The notes beneath the pieces were generated by a model. It did no database searches. It was given only the letters and a program-made list of their open reading frames with translations, and had not been told where the DNA came from. From the NCBI RefSeq assembly GCF_024346315.1, contig NZ_JAGQCS010000002.1, positions 62,001-126,000 of the forward strand: a stretch of 64,000 nucleotides of DNA, given 5' to 3'. The position numbers and the translations under genes were made by a program. Below are positions 57,011 through 64,000 of the stretch, piece by piece (the stretch's first letter is position 1; each line of letters starts with the position of its first letter). Origin of the DNA: Cyanobium sp. ATX 6F1 (GTDB lineage Bacteria > Cyanobacteriota > Cyanobacteriia > PCC-6307 > Cyanobiaceae).

Positions 57011-57632
57011 GCGGAACGTCCAATAACTCCAGGAGCGCTGGGGCCAGGGCCCGGGCAGCCTTGCCACGGCTGCCGAGCCGGTCCTTCTGGTAGCTGGACA
57101 TCTGGGCATAGGTCAGCCCCGCCTCGCGCACCCGGAACAGCGGGTCGTAGCCACCGCCCTCACCCCGGGGCGCCGTGAGGATCTCGCCACGACAGACCCC
57201 CTGGGCCTCGAGCACCGTGGTGCCGGAGGGATCGGCCAGGGCCATGGCGCTGTTGAAGCTGGCGCTGCGGTAGGGGGTATCGCCCAGGTCCCGCAGCAAC
57301 CGCGCCAGGCGTTCGGCATCGCTGGAGGCGTAGCGGGCGGAATAGAGCCCCGGGGCACCGCCCAGTGCATCCACCTCCAGGCCTGAGTCGTCCGCCAGGG
57401 CCCACTGGCCCGTGAGCCGGGCCACGGTTTCGGCCTTCAGCCGGGCGTTCTCCCCGTAGCTGGCACCGGTTTCCTCGATCTCCAGGCCCTCGGGCTGGGG
57501 GCGCACATCGAGCTGGAGGCCTTCAAGCATGGCGCCGATCTCCGCCACCTTGTGGGGGTTGCCGCTGGCGATCACCAGCACCGGCCGGGGGGCCGAGCGA
57601 TCAGCGAACACACCCAAGGACAACCGAATCAT
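57000..57632 (-). CDS. rdgB: dITP/XTP pyrophosphatase
   Basis: Ham1/RdgB house-cleaning enzyme that hydrolyses non-canonical purine triphosphates. About 210 residues: [19 protein letters not shown] at the start, [68 protein letters not shown], and [15 protein letters not shown] at the end, all diagnostic. ATG 57632 is used; upstream in-frame sequence to 57743 overlaps the sbtA regulatory region. Located in the carboxysome cluster of alpha-cyanobacteria (often noted as a Ham1 relative in that location). Confidence 0.94.
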   Translation of the reverse strand: MIRLSLGVFADRSAPRPVLVIASGNPHKVAEIGAMLEGLQLDVRPQPEGLEIEETGASYGENARLKAETVARLTGQWALADDSGLEVDALGGAPGLYSARYASSDAERLARLLRDLGDTPYRSASFNSAMALADPSGTTVLEAQGVCRGEILTAPRGEGGGYDPLFRVREAGLTYAQMSSYQKDRLGSRGKAARALAPALLELLDVPLRR

Positions 57633-57751
57633 GCAATAGCCATTCTCCGCCACGACCTCCCAGTTGAACGGCTGCAAGGGCCGAAGGAATGGCCGAGACC
57701 CACAGTCCGACCGTCCAGAGGCCGAGTCACTTGGAGCAGTCACGATGGGCG

Positions 57752-57780
57752 TTCCGTCGACCAGCCGAAGATCGACGGAA
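57752..57780. promoter_or_regulatory. Perfect 9-base inverted repeat upstream of sbtA
   Basis: TTCCGTCGA (57752-57760) and TCGACGGAA (57772-57780) are a perfect dyad with an 11-base spacer, in the 262-base rdgB/sbtA divergent gap, 115 bases before sbtA. The geometry (two half-sites one helical turn or two apart) suits a dimeric repressor or activator. The bases flanking the spacer are A-N11-T, not the LysR-type T-N11-A. The rest of the gap shows no other clear element. Confidence 0.5.
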
Positions 57781-57894
57781 TCGCCGATGGCGCCATGGAG
57801 CCCTCAGGGCCCTTGCTTTTCGCCACGGCCCTGGCCCGGATTCCAGCGCTGCCCGTAGGCTGCGCCAGACGCTGAAACCCTCGAGCGGGCTGCG

Positions 57895-58887
57895 ATGGAC
57901 ACCAGCCTGGTTCTGCAGAATCTGCTCTCGCCGCCGGTTCTGTTCTTCTTTCTCGGTGTGCTGGCGGTGCTCCTGGGCTCAGACCTGGACATCCCCTCGC
58001 CGCTGCCCAAGCTCTTCTCTCTTTACCTGTTGCTGGCGATCGGCTTCAAGGGAGGCCTGGAACTTCAGCACAGTGGCCTGGCCGGCCAGGTGCTGCCCAC
58101 GATCAGCGCGGCCGTGCTGATGTCGCTGGCGGTGCCGCTGCTGACCTTCCTGGTGCTGCGCACACGCCTGGACACCTTCAACGCCGCCGCGATTGCCGCC
58201 ACCTACGGCTCGATCAGCGCCGTGACCTTCATCACCGCCCAGAGCTTCCTCGGGGTGCTGGGGGTGGGCTTCGACGGTTTCATGGTTGCCGCCCTGGCCC
58301 TGATGGAATCGCCGGCGATCATCATCGGCCTGCTGCTGGTGAAGCTGGCCGGGCCCCAGCAACGGCCTGGGGGCGGAGAGATGCCCTGGAGCTCCGTGCT
58401 CCGTGAGGCGTTCCTGAACAGCTCGGTCTTCCTGCTGGTGGGCAGCCTGGTGATCGGATTTTTGGTGGCTCAGTACAGCCCCAGCGGTGTGGCCAAGATG
58501 GAGCCCTTCACCGACAAGCTCTTCTACGGCGCCCTGAGCTTCTTTCTGCTCGACATGGGCATCGTTGCCGCCCAACGGCTGGCGGAGCTGCGCAAGGCGG
58601 GCGCCTTCCTGATCGGCTTCGCCCTGCTCTGCCCACCGGTCAATGCCCTGGTCGGGCTCGGCATCGCCCTGCTGCTGGGGCTGTCCCAGGGCAACGCCCT
58701 GCTCTTCATGGTCCTCTGTGCCAGCGCCTCCTACATCGCCGTGCCGGCGGCCATGCGCATGACGGTGCCGGAGGCCAACCCAAGCCTCTATATCTCCACC
58801 TCATTGGGGCTGACCTTCCCCTTCAACATCGTGGTAGGCATTCCTGCCTACATGGCGATCGTCCAACGCCTGATCCCCGCCACCTGA
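57895..58887 (+). CDS. sbtA: Sodium-dependent bicarbonate transporter SbtA
   Basis: High-affinity Na+/bicarbonate symporter of the plasma membrane (DUF897 family). 330 residues with ten or so hydrophobic segments in two inverted halves; family blocks are AIGFKGGLELQHSG, AAIAATYGSISAVTFITAQ, AALALMESPAIIIGLLL and CASASYIAVPAAMRMTVPEANPSLYI. Shorter than the Synechocystis protein (374), mostly in the central cytoplasmic loop, which is where SbtB binds. sbtB follows 5 bases after the stop. A perfect inverted repeat lies 115 bases upstream. Confidence 0.94.
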   Translation: MDTSLVLQNLLSPPVLFFFLGVLAVLLGSDLDIPSPLPKLFSLYLLLAIGFKGGLELQHSGLAGQVLPTISAAVLMSLAVPLLTFLVLRTRLDTFNAAAIAATYGSISAVTFITAQSFLGVLGVGFDGFMVAALALMESPAIIIGLLLVKLAGPQQRPGGGEMPWSSVLREAFLNSSVFLLVGSLVIGFLVAQYSPSGVAKMEPFTDKLFYGALSFFLLDMGIVAAQRLAELRKAGAFLIGFALLCPPVNALVGLGIALLLGLSQGNALLFMVLCASASYIAVPAAMRMTVPEANPSLYISTSLGLTFPFNIVVGIPAYMAIVQRLIPAT

Positions 58888-58892
58888 TAGCC

Positions 58893-59174
58893 ATGAAACG
58901 CATCGACCTGATCTTCAGCGAACGGGAACTCGACAAGATCTGCAGCGCCATCGACCGGGCCGGTGCCCCGGGCTACTCGGTGATGCGTCACGTCACCGGC
59001 CGTGGCCCCAATGGAGAGGTGTCGGAGGGCATGGACTTCAGCAGCCTCGGAGCCAACGCCCACGTGATCGTCTTCTGTGAGCACGACGTGCTCGACAAAT
59101 TGCGCACCAGCGTGAGGCCGATCCTCAACTACTACGGCGGCGTGGCTTTCGTGGGCGACGCAGAAAGCTTCTGA
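58893..59174 (+). CDS. sbtB: PII-like regulator SbtB
   Basis: Trimeric PII-like protein that binds adenine nucleotides (cAMP, AMP, ADP, ATP) and gates SbtA. 93 residues: MKRIDLIFSERELDKICSAI, RAGAPGYSVMRHVTGRGPNG, then a shortened T-loop region (EVSEGMDFSS) and HVIVFCEHDVLDKLR, and YYGGVAFVGDAESF at the C-terminus. The Cys-Gly-Pro-Glu-Gly-Cys redox R-loop found at the end of Synechocystis SbtB is missing. Five bases after sbtA, so clearly one unit. Confidence 0.92.
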   Translation: MKRIDLIFSERELDKICSAIDRAGAPGYSVMRHVTGRGPNGEVSEGMDFSSLGANAHVIVFCEHDVLDKLRTSVRPILNYYGGVAFVGDAESF

Positions 59175-59183
59175 GCTGTGGGA

Positions 59184-59214
59184 CCCAAGGCCTTCCTGCA
59201 GGGCCTTCTTGGGG
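59184..59214 (+). terminator. Stem-loop after sbtB
   Basis: AAGGCC (59187-59192) pairs with GGCCTT (59202-59207) over a 9-base loop; CCC (59184-59186) can pair with GGG (59211-59213) across a three-base bulge. It lies 10 bases after the sbtB stop, before the cso promoter region. No T-run follows, so a partial terminator or processing element. Confidence 0.45.
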
Positions 59215-59250
59215 AAATGACCAGAGCGGCCCAACAGGAAAACCAACGTT

Positions 59251-59280
59251 TTGTGACGCACTGATCAGACGCACTTATTG
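59251..59280 (+). promoter_or_regulatory. Candidate promoter with 8-base direct repeat, cso operon
   Basis: Within the 218-base gap before csoS1, GACGCACT occurs at 59255-59262 and 59268-59275 (13-base period). TTGTGA (59251-59256) and TTATTG (59275-59280), 18 bases apart, could be -35 and -10 elements that the repeats overlap. A second -35-like TTGACG is at 59322-59327 without a matching -10. Weak sequence evidence; the position before an operon with a strong ribosome site supports it. Confidence 0.3.
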
Positions 59281-59392
59281 ATGCCAGCACGGACCGTGAT
59301 GACTCGGCATACCAAAAATCCTTGACGGGGGGGTAAGCCGCCGACCATGGTGACGAACGAACATTCCACCCCCCCTCTTCCAGGAGTAGGCA

Positions 59393-59707
59393 ATGGCTAA
59401 CGAAATCATGGGCATCGCCCTCGGCATGATCGAAACCCGGGGGCTCGTCCCGGCCATCGAGGCGGCTGACGCCATGACCAAGGCTGCAGAAGTGCGCCTG
59501 ATCGGCCGCGAATTCGTTGGCGGCGGCTACGTCACCGTGCTGGTGCGCGGTGAAACCGGCGCCGTCAACGCCGCCGTCCGCGCCGGCGCTGACGCTTGTG
59601 AGCGCGTTGGTGACGGCCTGGTGGCCGCCCACATCATCGCCCGCCCCCATCGCGAGGTGGAACCGGCTCTGGGGAGCAGCAGCAACTTTCTCGGTCAGAA
59701 GGACTGA
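59393..59707 (+). CDS. csoS1A: Carboxysome major shell protein CsoS1 (BMC-H)
   Basis: Hexameric facet protein of the alpha-carboxysome shell. 104 residues: MANEIMGIALGMIETRGLVP, EAADAMTKAAEVRLIGREFVGGGYVTVLVRG (central pore loop FVGGG), and GAVNAAVRAGADACERVGDG, then VAAHIIARPHREVEPAL. Preceded by a strong ribosome site AGGAG at 59382-59386, consistent with very high expression. First gene of csoS1-cbbL-cbbS-csoS2. Confidence 0.97.
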   Translation: MANEIMGIALGMIETRGLVPAIEAADAMTKAAEVRLIGREFVGGGYVTVLVRGETGAVNAAVRAGADACERVGDGLVAAHIIARPHREVEPALGSSSNFLGQKD

Positions 59708-59767
59708 GGACTGAGGCGAAGCTGACGAAGCGCCCATTCCTTTAATCCATTCCCAACCGACCCAACT

Positions 59768-59777
59768 GGAGATCTCC
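59768..59777 (+). promoter_or_regulatory. Palindromic ribosome binding site of cbbL
   Basis: GGAGATCTCC, a perfect 10-base palindrome, contains the Shine-Dalgarno GGAGA seven bases before the ATG of cbbL. Confidence 0.6.
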
Positions 59778-59779
59778 CT

Positions 59780-61195
59780 ATGAGCAAGAAGTACGACGCA
59801 GGAGTCAAGGAGTACCGCGACACCTACTGGACTCCTGATTACATCCCCCTCGACACCGACCTGCTGGCCTGCTTCAAGGTCACCGGCCAGGAAGGTGTAC
59901 CCAGGGAAGAAGTGGCCGCCGCCGTGGCCGCTGAATCTTCCACGGGCACTTGGTCCACCGTGTGGTCCGAGCTGCTCACCGACCTCGACTTCTACAAAGG
60001 TCGTTGCTACCGGATCGAAGAAGTCCCTGGCGACAAGGAGTCGTTCTACGCCTTCATCGCCTACCCGCTCGATCTGTTCGAGGAAGGCTCGATCACCAAC
60101 GTGCTGACCTCCCTGGTCGGCAACGTGTTCGGCTTCAAGGCCCTGCGCCACCTGCGCCTGGAGGACATCCGCTTCCCGATGGCCTTCATCAAGACCTGCC
60201 CGGGTCCCCCGAACGGCATCTGCGTCGAACGTGACCGGATGAACAAGTATGGCCGTCCCCTGCTGGGCTGCACCATCAAGCCCAAGCTGGGCTTGTCGGG
60301 CAAGAACTACGGGCGGGTGGTCTACGAATGCCTCCGCGGTGGTCTCGACTTCACCAAGGACGACGAGAACATCAACTCCCAGCCGTTCCAGCGCTGGCAG
60401 AACCGCTTCGAGTTCGTGGCCGAAGCCGTGCAGCTCGCCCAGGAGGAAACCGGCGAGAAGAAGGGGCACTACCTCAACTGCACCGCCGCCACTCCCGAGG
60501 AGATGTATGAGCGGGCCGAGTTCGCCAAGGAACTCAATCAGCCGATCATCATGCACGACTACATCACTGGTGGCTTCACGGCCAACACCGGTCTGTCGAA
60601 GTGGTGCCGGAAGAACGGCATGCTGCTCCACATTCACCGTGCCATGCACGCGGTGATCGACCGTCACCCCAAGCACGGCATCCACTTCCGTGTGCTGGCC
60701 AAGTGTCTGCGCCTCTCCGGTGGTGACCAGCTCCACACCGGCACCGTGGTGGGCAAGCTCGAAGGTGACCGTCAGACCACGCTCGGCTTCATCGACCAGC
60801 TGCGTGAATCCTTCGTTCCCGAAGACCGCAGCCGCGGCAACTTCTTCGACCAGGACTGGGGTTCGATGCCCGGCGTCTTCGCCGTGGCTTCCGGTGGCAT
60901 CCACGTGTGGCACATGCCCGCACTGGTGGCGATCTTCGGCGACGATTCCGTGCTGCAGTTCGGTGGTGGCACCCACGGCCACCCCTGGGGCTCCGCGGCT
61001 GGAGCTGCCGCCAACCGCGTGGCCCTCGAAGCCTGCGTCAAGGCCCGCAATGCCGGCCGTGAGATCGAGAAGGAAAGCCGCGACATCCTCATGGAAGCTG
61101 CGAAGCACAGCCCCGAACTGGCGATCGCCCTTGAAACCTGGAAGGAGATCAAGTTCGAGTTCGACACCGTCGACAAACTCGACGTCACCGCCTGA
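59780..61195 (+). CDS. cbbL: Rubisco large subunit, form IA
   Basis: Catalytic subunit of ribulose-1,5-bisphosphate carboxylase/oxygenase, packed in the carboxysome. 471 residues: begins [16 protein letters not shown], with the carbamylated Lys in [17 protein letters not shown], loop 6 Lys in [15 protein letters not shown], and GNRVALEAC-type C-terminus ([19 protein letters not shown]). The N-terminus and sequence identify form IA of alpha-cyanobacteria and proteobacteria. Between cbbL and cbbS lies a 98-base gap with a hairpin. Confidence 0.98.
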   Translation: MSKKYDAGVKEYRDTYWTPDYIPLDTDLLACFKVTGQEGVPREEVAAAVAAESSTGTWSTVWSELLTDLDFYKGRCYRIEEVPGDKESFYAFIAYPLDLFEEGSITNVLTSLVGNVFGFKALRHLRLEDIRFPMAFIKTCPGPPNGICVERDRMNKYGRPLLGCTIKPKLGLSGKNYGRVVYECLRGGLDFTKDDENINSQPFQRWQNRFEFVAEAVQLAQEETGEKKGHYLNCTAATPEEMYERAEFAKELNQPIIMHDYITGGFTANTGLSKWCRKNGMLLHIHRAMHAVIDRHPKHGIHFRVLAKCLRLSGGDQLHTGTVVGKLEGDRQTTLGFIDQLRESFVPEDRSRGNFFDQDWGSMPGVFAVASGGIHVWHMPALVAIFGDDSVLQFGGGTHGHPWGSAAGAAANRVALEACVKARNAGREIEKESRDILMEAAKHSPELAIALETWKEIKFEFDTVDKLDVTA

Positions 61196-61209
61196 TCGTC
61201 TGAGCTGAA

Positions 61210-61240
61210 GGAGAGAGGCCGGGTTCTCTGGCTCCTCTCC
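61210..61240 (+). promoter_or_regulatory. Hairpin between cbbL and cbbS
   Basis: GGAGAGAGGCC (61210-61220) pairs with GGCTCCTCTCC (61230-61240), 11 positions with one mismatch and one G-U pair, loop of 9. The loop GGGTTCTCT is not tetraloop-like. It starts 14 bases after the cbbL stop and could stabilise the upstream message or mark a processing point. Confidence 0.5.
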
Positions 61241-61293
61241 CTTGCCGCAGCGGCCCGGGTCGTTTCCCACCAACCTTCATTCCCACCATCCCC

Positions 61294-61635
61294 ATGCCCT
61301 TCAAGAGCACCGTGGGTGACTACCAAACAGTCGCCACCCTGGAGACCTTCGGCTTCCTCCCGCCGATGTCCCAGGACGAGATCTACGACCAGATCGCCTA
61401 CATCATTGCCCAGGGTTGGAGTCCCCTGGTCGAGCACGTTCACCCCAGCCGTTCGATGGCGACCTACTGGTCGTACTGGAAGCTCCCCTTCTTCGGTGAG
61501 AAAGATCTCGGTGTGATCGTCAACGAGCTCGAGTCCTGCCATCGGGCCTACCCCGACCACCACGTGCGTCTTGTGGGCTATGACGCCTACACCCAGAGTC
61601 AGGGTTCCTGCTTCGTGGTTTTCGAAGCACGCTGA
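61294..61635 (+). CDS. cbbS: Rubisco small subunit, form IA
   Basis: 113-residue small subunit: MPFKSTVGDYQTVATLETFG, then PSRSMATYWSYWKLPFFGE, VNELESCHRAYPDHHVRLVG and the end SCFVVFEAR, all standard for form IA. The 20 bases before the ATG (61294) lack a Shine-Dalgarno, which suggests translation coupled to, or recruited differently from, cbbL. A stable hairpin follows 6 bases after the stop. Confidence 0.98.
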   Translation: MPFKSTVGDYQTVATLETFGFLPPMSQDEIYDQIAYIIAQGWSPLVEHVHPSRSMATYWSYWKLPFFGEKDLGVIVNELESCHRAYPDHHVRLVGYDAYTQSQGSCFVVFEAR

Positions 61636-61640
61636 ACCCC

Positions 61641-61668
61641 AGTGGTCCCGGCTTCGGTCGGGACCACT
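61641..61668 (+). terminator. Perfect 10-base-pair stem-loop after cbbS
   Basis: AGTGGTCCCG (61641-61650) pairs perfectly with CGGGACCACT (61659-61668), loop GCTTCGGT. It is six bases after the cbbS stop and 113 bases before csoS2; only a weak T-containing stretch follows. Likely a partial terminator or 3' stabiliser that lets csoS1-cbbL-cbbS mRNA exceed csoS2 mRNA; the effect is inference. Confidence 0.6.
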
Positions 61669-61780
61669 GTTATTGATGACAATCGCGATCCCGTAGCCAC
61701 GGTGTCGACATCCAGTCCAGGGGATCGCTGAAACGACCCCCGGAGTTGGAGCAACCACGACTTTTCTTCATCGGGCGGAT

Positions 61781-64000
61781 ATGGCAACTCAATCCAGTCG
61801 CGAAGCGGCCCTTGCTCGCCGGTTGGCGCTCTCCAACTCCGGCAAGAGCGCCGAAAAGCGTTTCTCCAGCAGCCCCGACCGGGTACGCAGTGGCTCGGAA
61901 ACCCGGGCGAGCCGGACCCAGGCGGCCGCCGCGGTCGCTCCCCAACCCGCTGCCCAGGCCAGCCCTCCGCCCAACGCCGCTCCCCGGGCAAGGGCCTGGA
62001 GCGATGCCCCGAGAACCATCAAGCGCAGCCCGCTCTCCAACCCCAGCCGTGACCTGGCCCTGGCACGCCGAGAGGCCCTGAGCAAGAAAGGAAAACGCGC
62101 CGACAGGAGCCTTGATCGCACCCGCAGCGAGCAGGCCAGGGCCGCCAAGCCCCCTGCGGCTGCCCCTGTCCAGCAGAAGGCCAGCGCGCCCCAGGACAGC
62201 CTCTTCCAAGATCGCTCCGCGACGGTTCCAAGCCGCACCACCAGCCCCAGCCGTTCCTCGGGCAAGCGGGCCCTGTCCCAGCACAACCCCAGCCGAGCCC
62301 TTGTGCTGGCACGACGGGACGCTCTCTCGAAACATGGCAAGTCAGCCAACACCGGCACGGTGAGCGGCGGGGCCGCCATGCGTCAGGCCAATCCCGAGAT
62401 GAACAGCCGGGAACTGTCCCACCGCATCCGCGACCTCAGGAGCAAGACCGGCGCCTCGGCGATCGCCCGCAACACCGGTGGCAGTTGCCGTCCCTGCGGC
62501 CCTCGCCGCGGCAAGAACCCCGAGGCAACGGCCGCCCCCGCCCAGGACGCCCCCTGGAAGGTGGGCGCGAGCGAAACCGGTCGCGGTCAGGTGGTGACCG
62601 GCACCCAGGCCAACCGCTCCGAGAAGACCACCGGCAACGAAGCCAGCACCTGCCGCACGATCACCGGTACCGAATACCTCGGCGCCGAAATCTTCCGCAG
62701 CTTCTGCCAGAGCGATCCAGCCCCCAACCAGCCCGCCAAGGTGCGCATCAGCGCCACCAGCCACGGCAACCGGGTCACCGGCAATGAGGTGGGGCGCTCG
62801 GAAAAGGTCACCGGCGATGAGCCCGGCACCTGCAAGACCGTCACCGGCACCGAATACCTCTCCCCCAACCAGGCCGCCACCTGGTGCGGCAGCAAGACCG
62901 CGAGCAACCCCTCCCCCCGGAAGGTGGGAGTGGCCCAGACCGTGGGAGGGCGCAAGGTCTCCGGCGTACTCGTCGGCCGATCCGAGCGGGTCACCGGTGA
63001 TGAGCACGGAGCCGGGATTCAACCCACAGGCACCCAGTACGTCAGCAACGACTCGCTCGCCACGCCGGGCCAGGCCCCTGCCAAGGTTGGCGAGGCCCTG
63101 ACCCTGAGAGGTACGGGTGTCACCGGCACCCTGGTCGGTCGCTCCGACAAGGTCACGGGGAATGAGCCCGGCACCTGCAAGCTCGTGACCGGCGACGAGT
63201 ACATCGGCAGCCAGCAGTACGACCACTACTGCGGCAGCCAGCCCGCACCGGAAGCCGCCAAGGTGGGCTTCAGCATCACCAACAAGGCCCAGGTGGTCTC
63301 GGGTACCCGCACCGGACGTTCCGCCAGCGTCACCGGCGATGAAGCCGGCACCTGCAAGTCGGTCACCGGCACCCCCTACGCCGGCCTGGATCAGGCGGGC
63401 GACTGGTGCAGCAGTGACGATCTGCGCGCCATCCGCCAACGCACCCCGGCCCGTGCCGGCACCCCCGGGGCCCGCATGAGCGGCATCCAGCCGGGGATCG
63501 GTGGGGTCATGACCGGCGCAGCCAAGGGAGCCTGTGAAAGCATCACCGGCACCCCCTACATCGGTGGCGACCAGTTCGCCTCAGCCTGCGGCACAGCTGC
63601 GGCCGCCCTGGCCGCCCAGGAACCGGATTTCCCCCAACCACTGGACACCCCGGCCGCCTGGCAGCGATTCAGCGTGCAGTCCCCCGCCCAGGCGGCCCAT
63701 CACAACCAGCAACGGAGCAGCTCCGTCACCGGCACCCGCTACGAAACCAGCGCGAAGATCACCGGCCCTTTTGATCTGGCCGGTGACACTGTCACCGGCA
63801 CCGAACAGTTCCGCTTTGATCGTCGCCCCAGCACCATCGAGGCCAGCCCAAGCCACGCCCCGGTGAGCGTCGATGAGGATGTGCGCCCTGTGTCGCGCGT
63901 CACCGGTGAAGGCATCTCGGCCGGCTTGAAGATCACCGGCGACGACTGGGATCGCGGTGAACGGGTCACGGGTACCGAAGGGGTCTCCGCACGCCGTCGC
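61781..64000 (+). CDS. csoS2: Carboxysome scaffold protein CsoS2 (3' end outside window)
   Basis: Intrinsically disordered scaffold linking Rubisco to the shell. The frame is open from ATG 61781 to the window edge (740 residues seen). The N-terminal region (1-250) has four Rubisco-binding repeats with ALARRxALSxxGK (residues 6, 89, 171, and a divergent one at 209). The middle region (about 260-610) has six repeats with VTG and GTC..TG motifs. The C-terminal shell-anchoring region begins around 635 and is cut off. Pro/Ala/Arg/Ser-rich composition fits. No full-length-stop or slippery site is evident in the visible part. Start has only a weak ribosome site (GGCGGA). Confidence 0.96.
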   Translation, partial: MATQSSREAALARRLALSNSGKSAEKRFSSSPDRVRSGSETRASRTQAAAAVAPQPAAQASPPPNAAPRARAWSDAPRTIKRSPLSNPSRDLALARREALSKKGKRADRSLDRTRSEQARAAKPPAAAPVQQKASAPQDSLFQDRSATVPSRTTSPSRSSGKRALSQHNPSRALVLARRDALSKHGKSANTGTVSGGAAMRQANPEMNSRELSHRIRDLRSKTGASAIARNTGGSCRPCGPRRGKNPEATAAPAQDAPWKVGASETGRGQVVTGTQANRSEKTTGNEASTCRTITGTEYLGAEIFRSFCQSDPAPNQPAKVRISATSHGNRVTGNEVGRSEKVTGDEPGTCKTVTGTEYLSPNQAATWCGSKTASNPSPRKVGVAQTVGGRKVSGVLVGRSERVTGDEHGAGIQPTGTQYVSNDSLATPGQAPAKVGEALTLRGTGVTGTLVGRSDKVTGNEPGTCKLVTGDEYIGSQQYDHYCGSQPAPEAAKVGFSITNKAQVVSGTRTGRSASVTGDEAGTCKSVTGTPYAGLDQAGDWCSSDDLRAIRQRTPARAGTPGARMSGIQPGIGGVMTGAAKGACESITGTPYIGGDQFASACGTAAAALAAQEPDFPQPLDTPAAWQRFSVQSPAQAAHHNQQRSSSVTGTRYETSAKITGPFDLAGDTVTGTEQFRFDRRPSTIEASPSHAPVSVDEDVRPVSRVTGEGISAGLKITGDDWDRGERVTGTEGVSARRR
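61796..62450 (+). repeat. CsoS2 N-terminal repeats
   Basis: Four copies of a helix of about 20 residues spaced by 35-80 residues of linker: ALARRLALSNSGKSA (61805 on), ALARRREA-type (ALARREALSKKGKRA, 62057 on), LARRDALSKHGKSA (62306 on) and a divergent SRELSHRIRDLRSKTG (62405 on). In CsoS2 these bind Rubisco across the large/small subunit interface. Confidence 0.85.
62561..63600 (+). repeat. CsoS2 middle-region repeats M1-M6
   Basis: Six units of about 55-60 residues starting near 62561, 62741, 62924, 63083, 63263 and 63473. Each has VTG-type motifs (GRSEKVTGDEPGTCKTVTG) and, except the third, two Cys. In CsoS2 this region interacts with CsoS1 shell hexamers. Confidence 0.85.

Noticed and set aside
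59132-61273. 713-residue minus-strand open frame opposite csoS1-cbbL
   Set aside because: Runs antisense through Rubisco and shell genes and has no recognisable domain; a result of strong codon bias.
62342-63439. 365-residue minus-strand Gly/Ala-rich frame opposite csoS2
   Set aside because: Its repeats mirror the CsoS2 repeats on the other strand; not an independent gene.
61781-64000. Programmed frameshift site in csoS2
   Set aside because: Known in some proteobacterial csoS2 genes, but I see no slippery heptamer with a following stop in the visible part.

Overview
The window is about 64 kb of chromosome from a GC-rich picocyanobacterium of the alpha-cyanobacterial lineage (Cyanobium or a freshwater/coastal Synechococcus is my inference). 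The reasons are a cso-type alpha-carboxysome with form IA Rubisco, both light-dependent and light-independent protochlorophyllide reductases, a PSI subunit gene (psaM), NDH-1 CO2-uptake genes, a ferrochelatase with a chlorophyll-binding tail, aldehyde-deformylating oxygenase with acyl-ACP reductase, and cyanobacterial AbrB, Tic22 and Tab2 homologues. Genes are tightly packed. Start codons are often GTG or TTG, and at least eight convergent pairs overlap at their 3' ends. I see no tRNA, rRNA, CRISPR array, prophage or insertion sequence.

Region 1 (1-13.5 kb) is housekeeping: pyrophosphatase, a SAM methyltransferase, a 2Fe-2S ferredoxin, an Spx/ArsC-like protein, signal peptidase I, a degenerate dihydroorotase homologue next to a tandem-domain histidine phosphatase, a CPBP membrane protease, an FtsL-like protein with FtsI, an EF-hand-tailed transaldolase and a small cyclic-nucleotide-binding protein. 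Region 2 (13.5-18 kb) is a minus-strand run: tyrosine-recombinase-like protein, cobO, pyrH, frr, geranylgeranyl-reductase-like flavoprotein. Region 3 (18-33 kb) holds hemH, an M23 peptidase, ilvB with a zinc-ribbon tail, Tic22, ppsA, a COG2509 flavoprotein, cyAbrB, and a minus-strand S1-like/Tab2/PgeF run.

Region 4 (33-42 kb) has the alkane pair ado-aar followed by accA, an SDR and folE, then trpF, an M50 protease with CBS domains, a lipoate ligase-like protein and a TauE-type permease. Region 5 (42-48.3 kb) is photosynthetic: a CRR6-like NDH-1 assembly factor, psaM, por, and chlN-chlB-chlL facing por with overlapping 3' ends.

Region 6 (48.3-64 kb) is a carbon-concentrating island. It contains a low-CO2 NDH-1 operon (ndhF4-ndhD4-chpX, followed by a fasciclin and a DUF2062 protein), a divergent Na+/H+ antiporter, two small uncharacterised genes, the shell protein gene csoS1D, rdgB, the bicarbonate transporter sbtA with its PII-like partner sbtB, and csoS1-cbbL-cbbS-csoS2, with csoS2 running off the end. 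Together these take up and hydrate CO2, import bicarbonate, and fix carbon inside the carboxysome. Several intergenic inverted repeats in this island are unexplained, and with the two small genes they are the most interesting part of the window.
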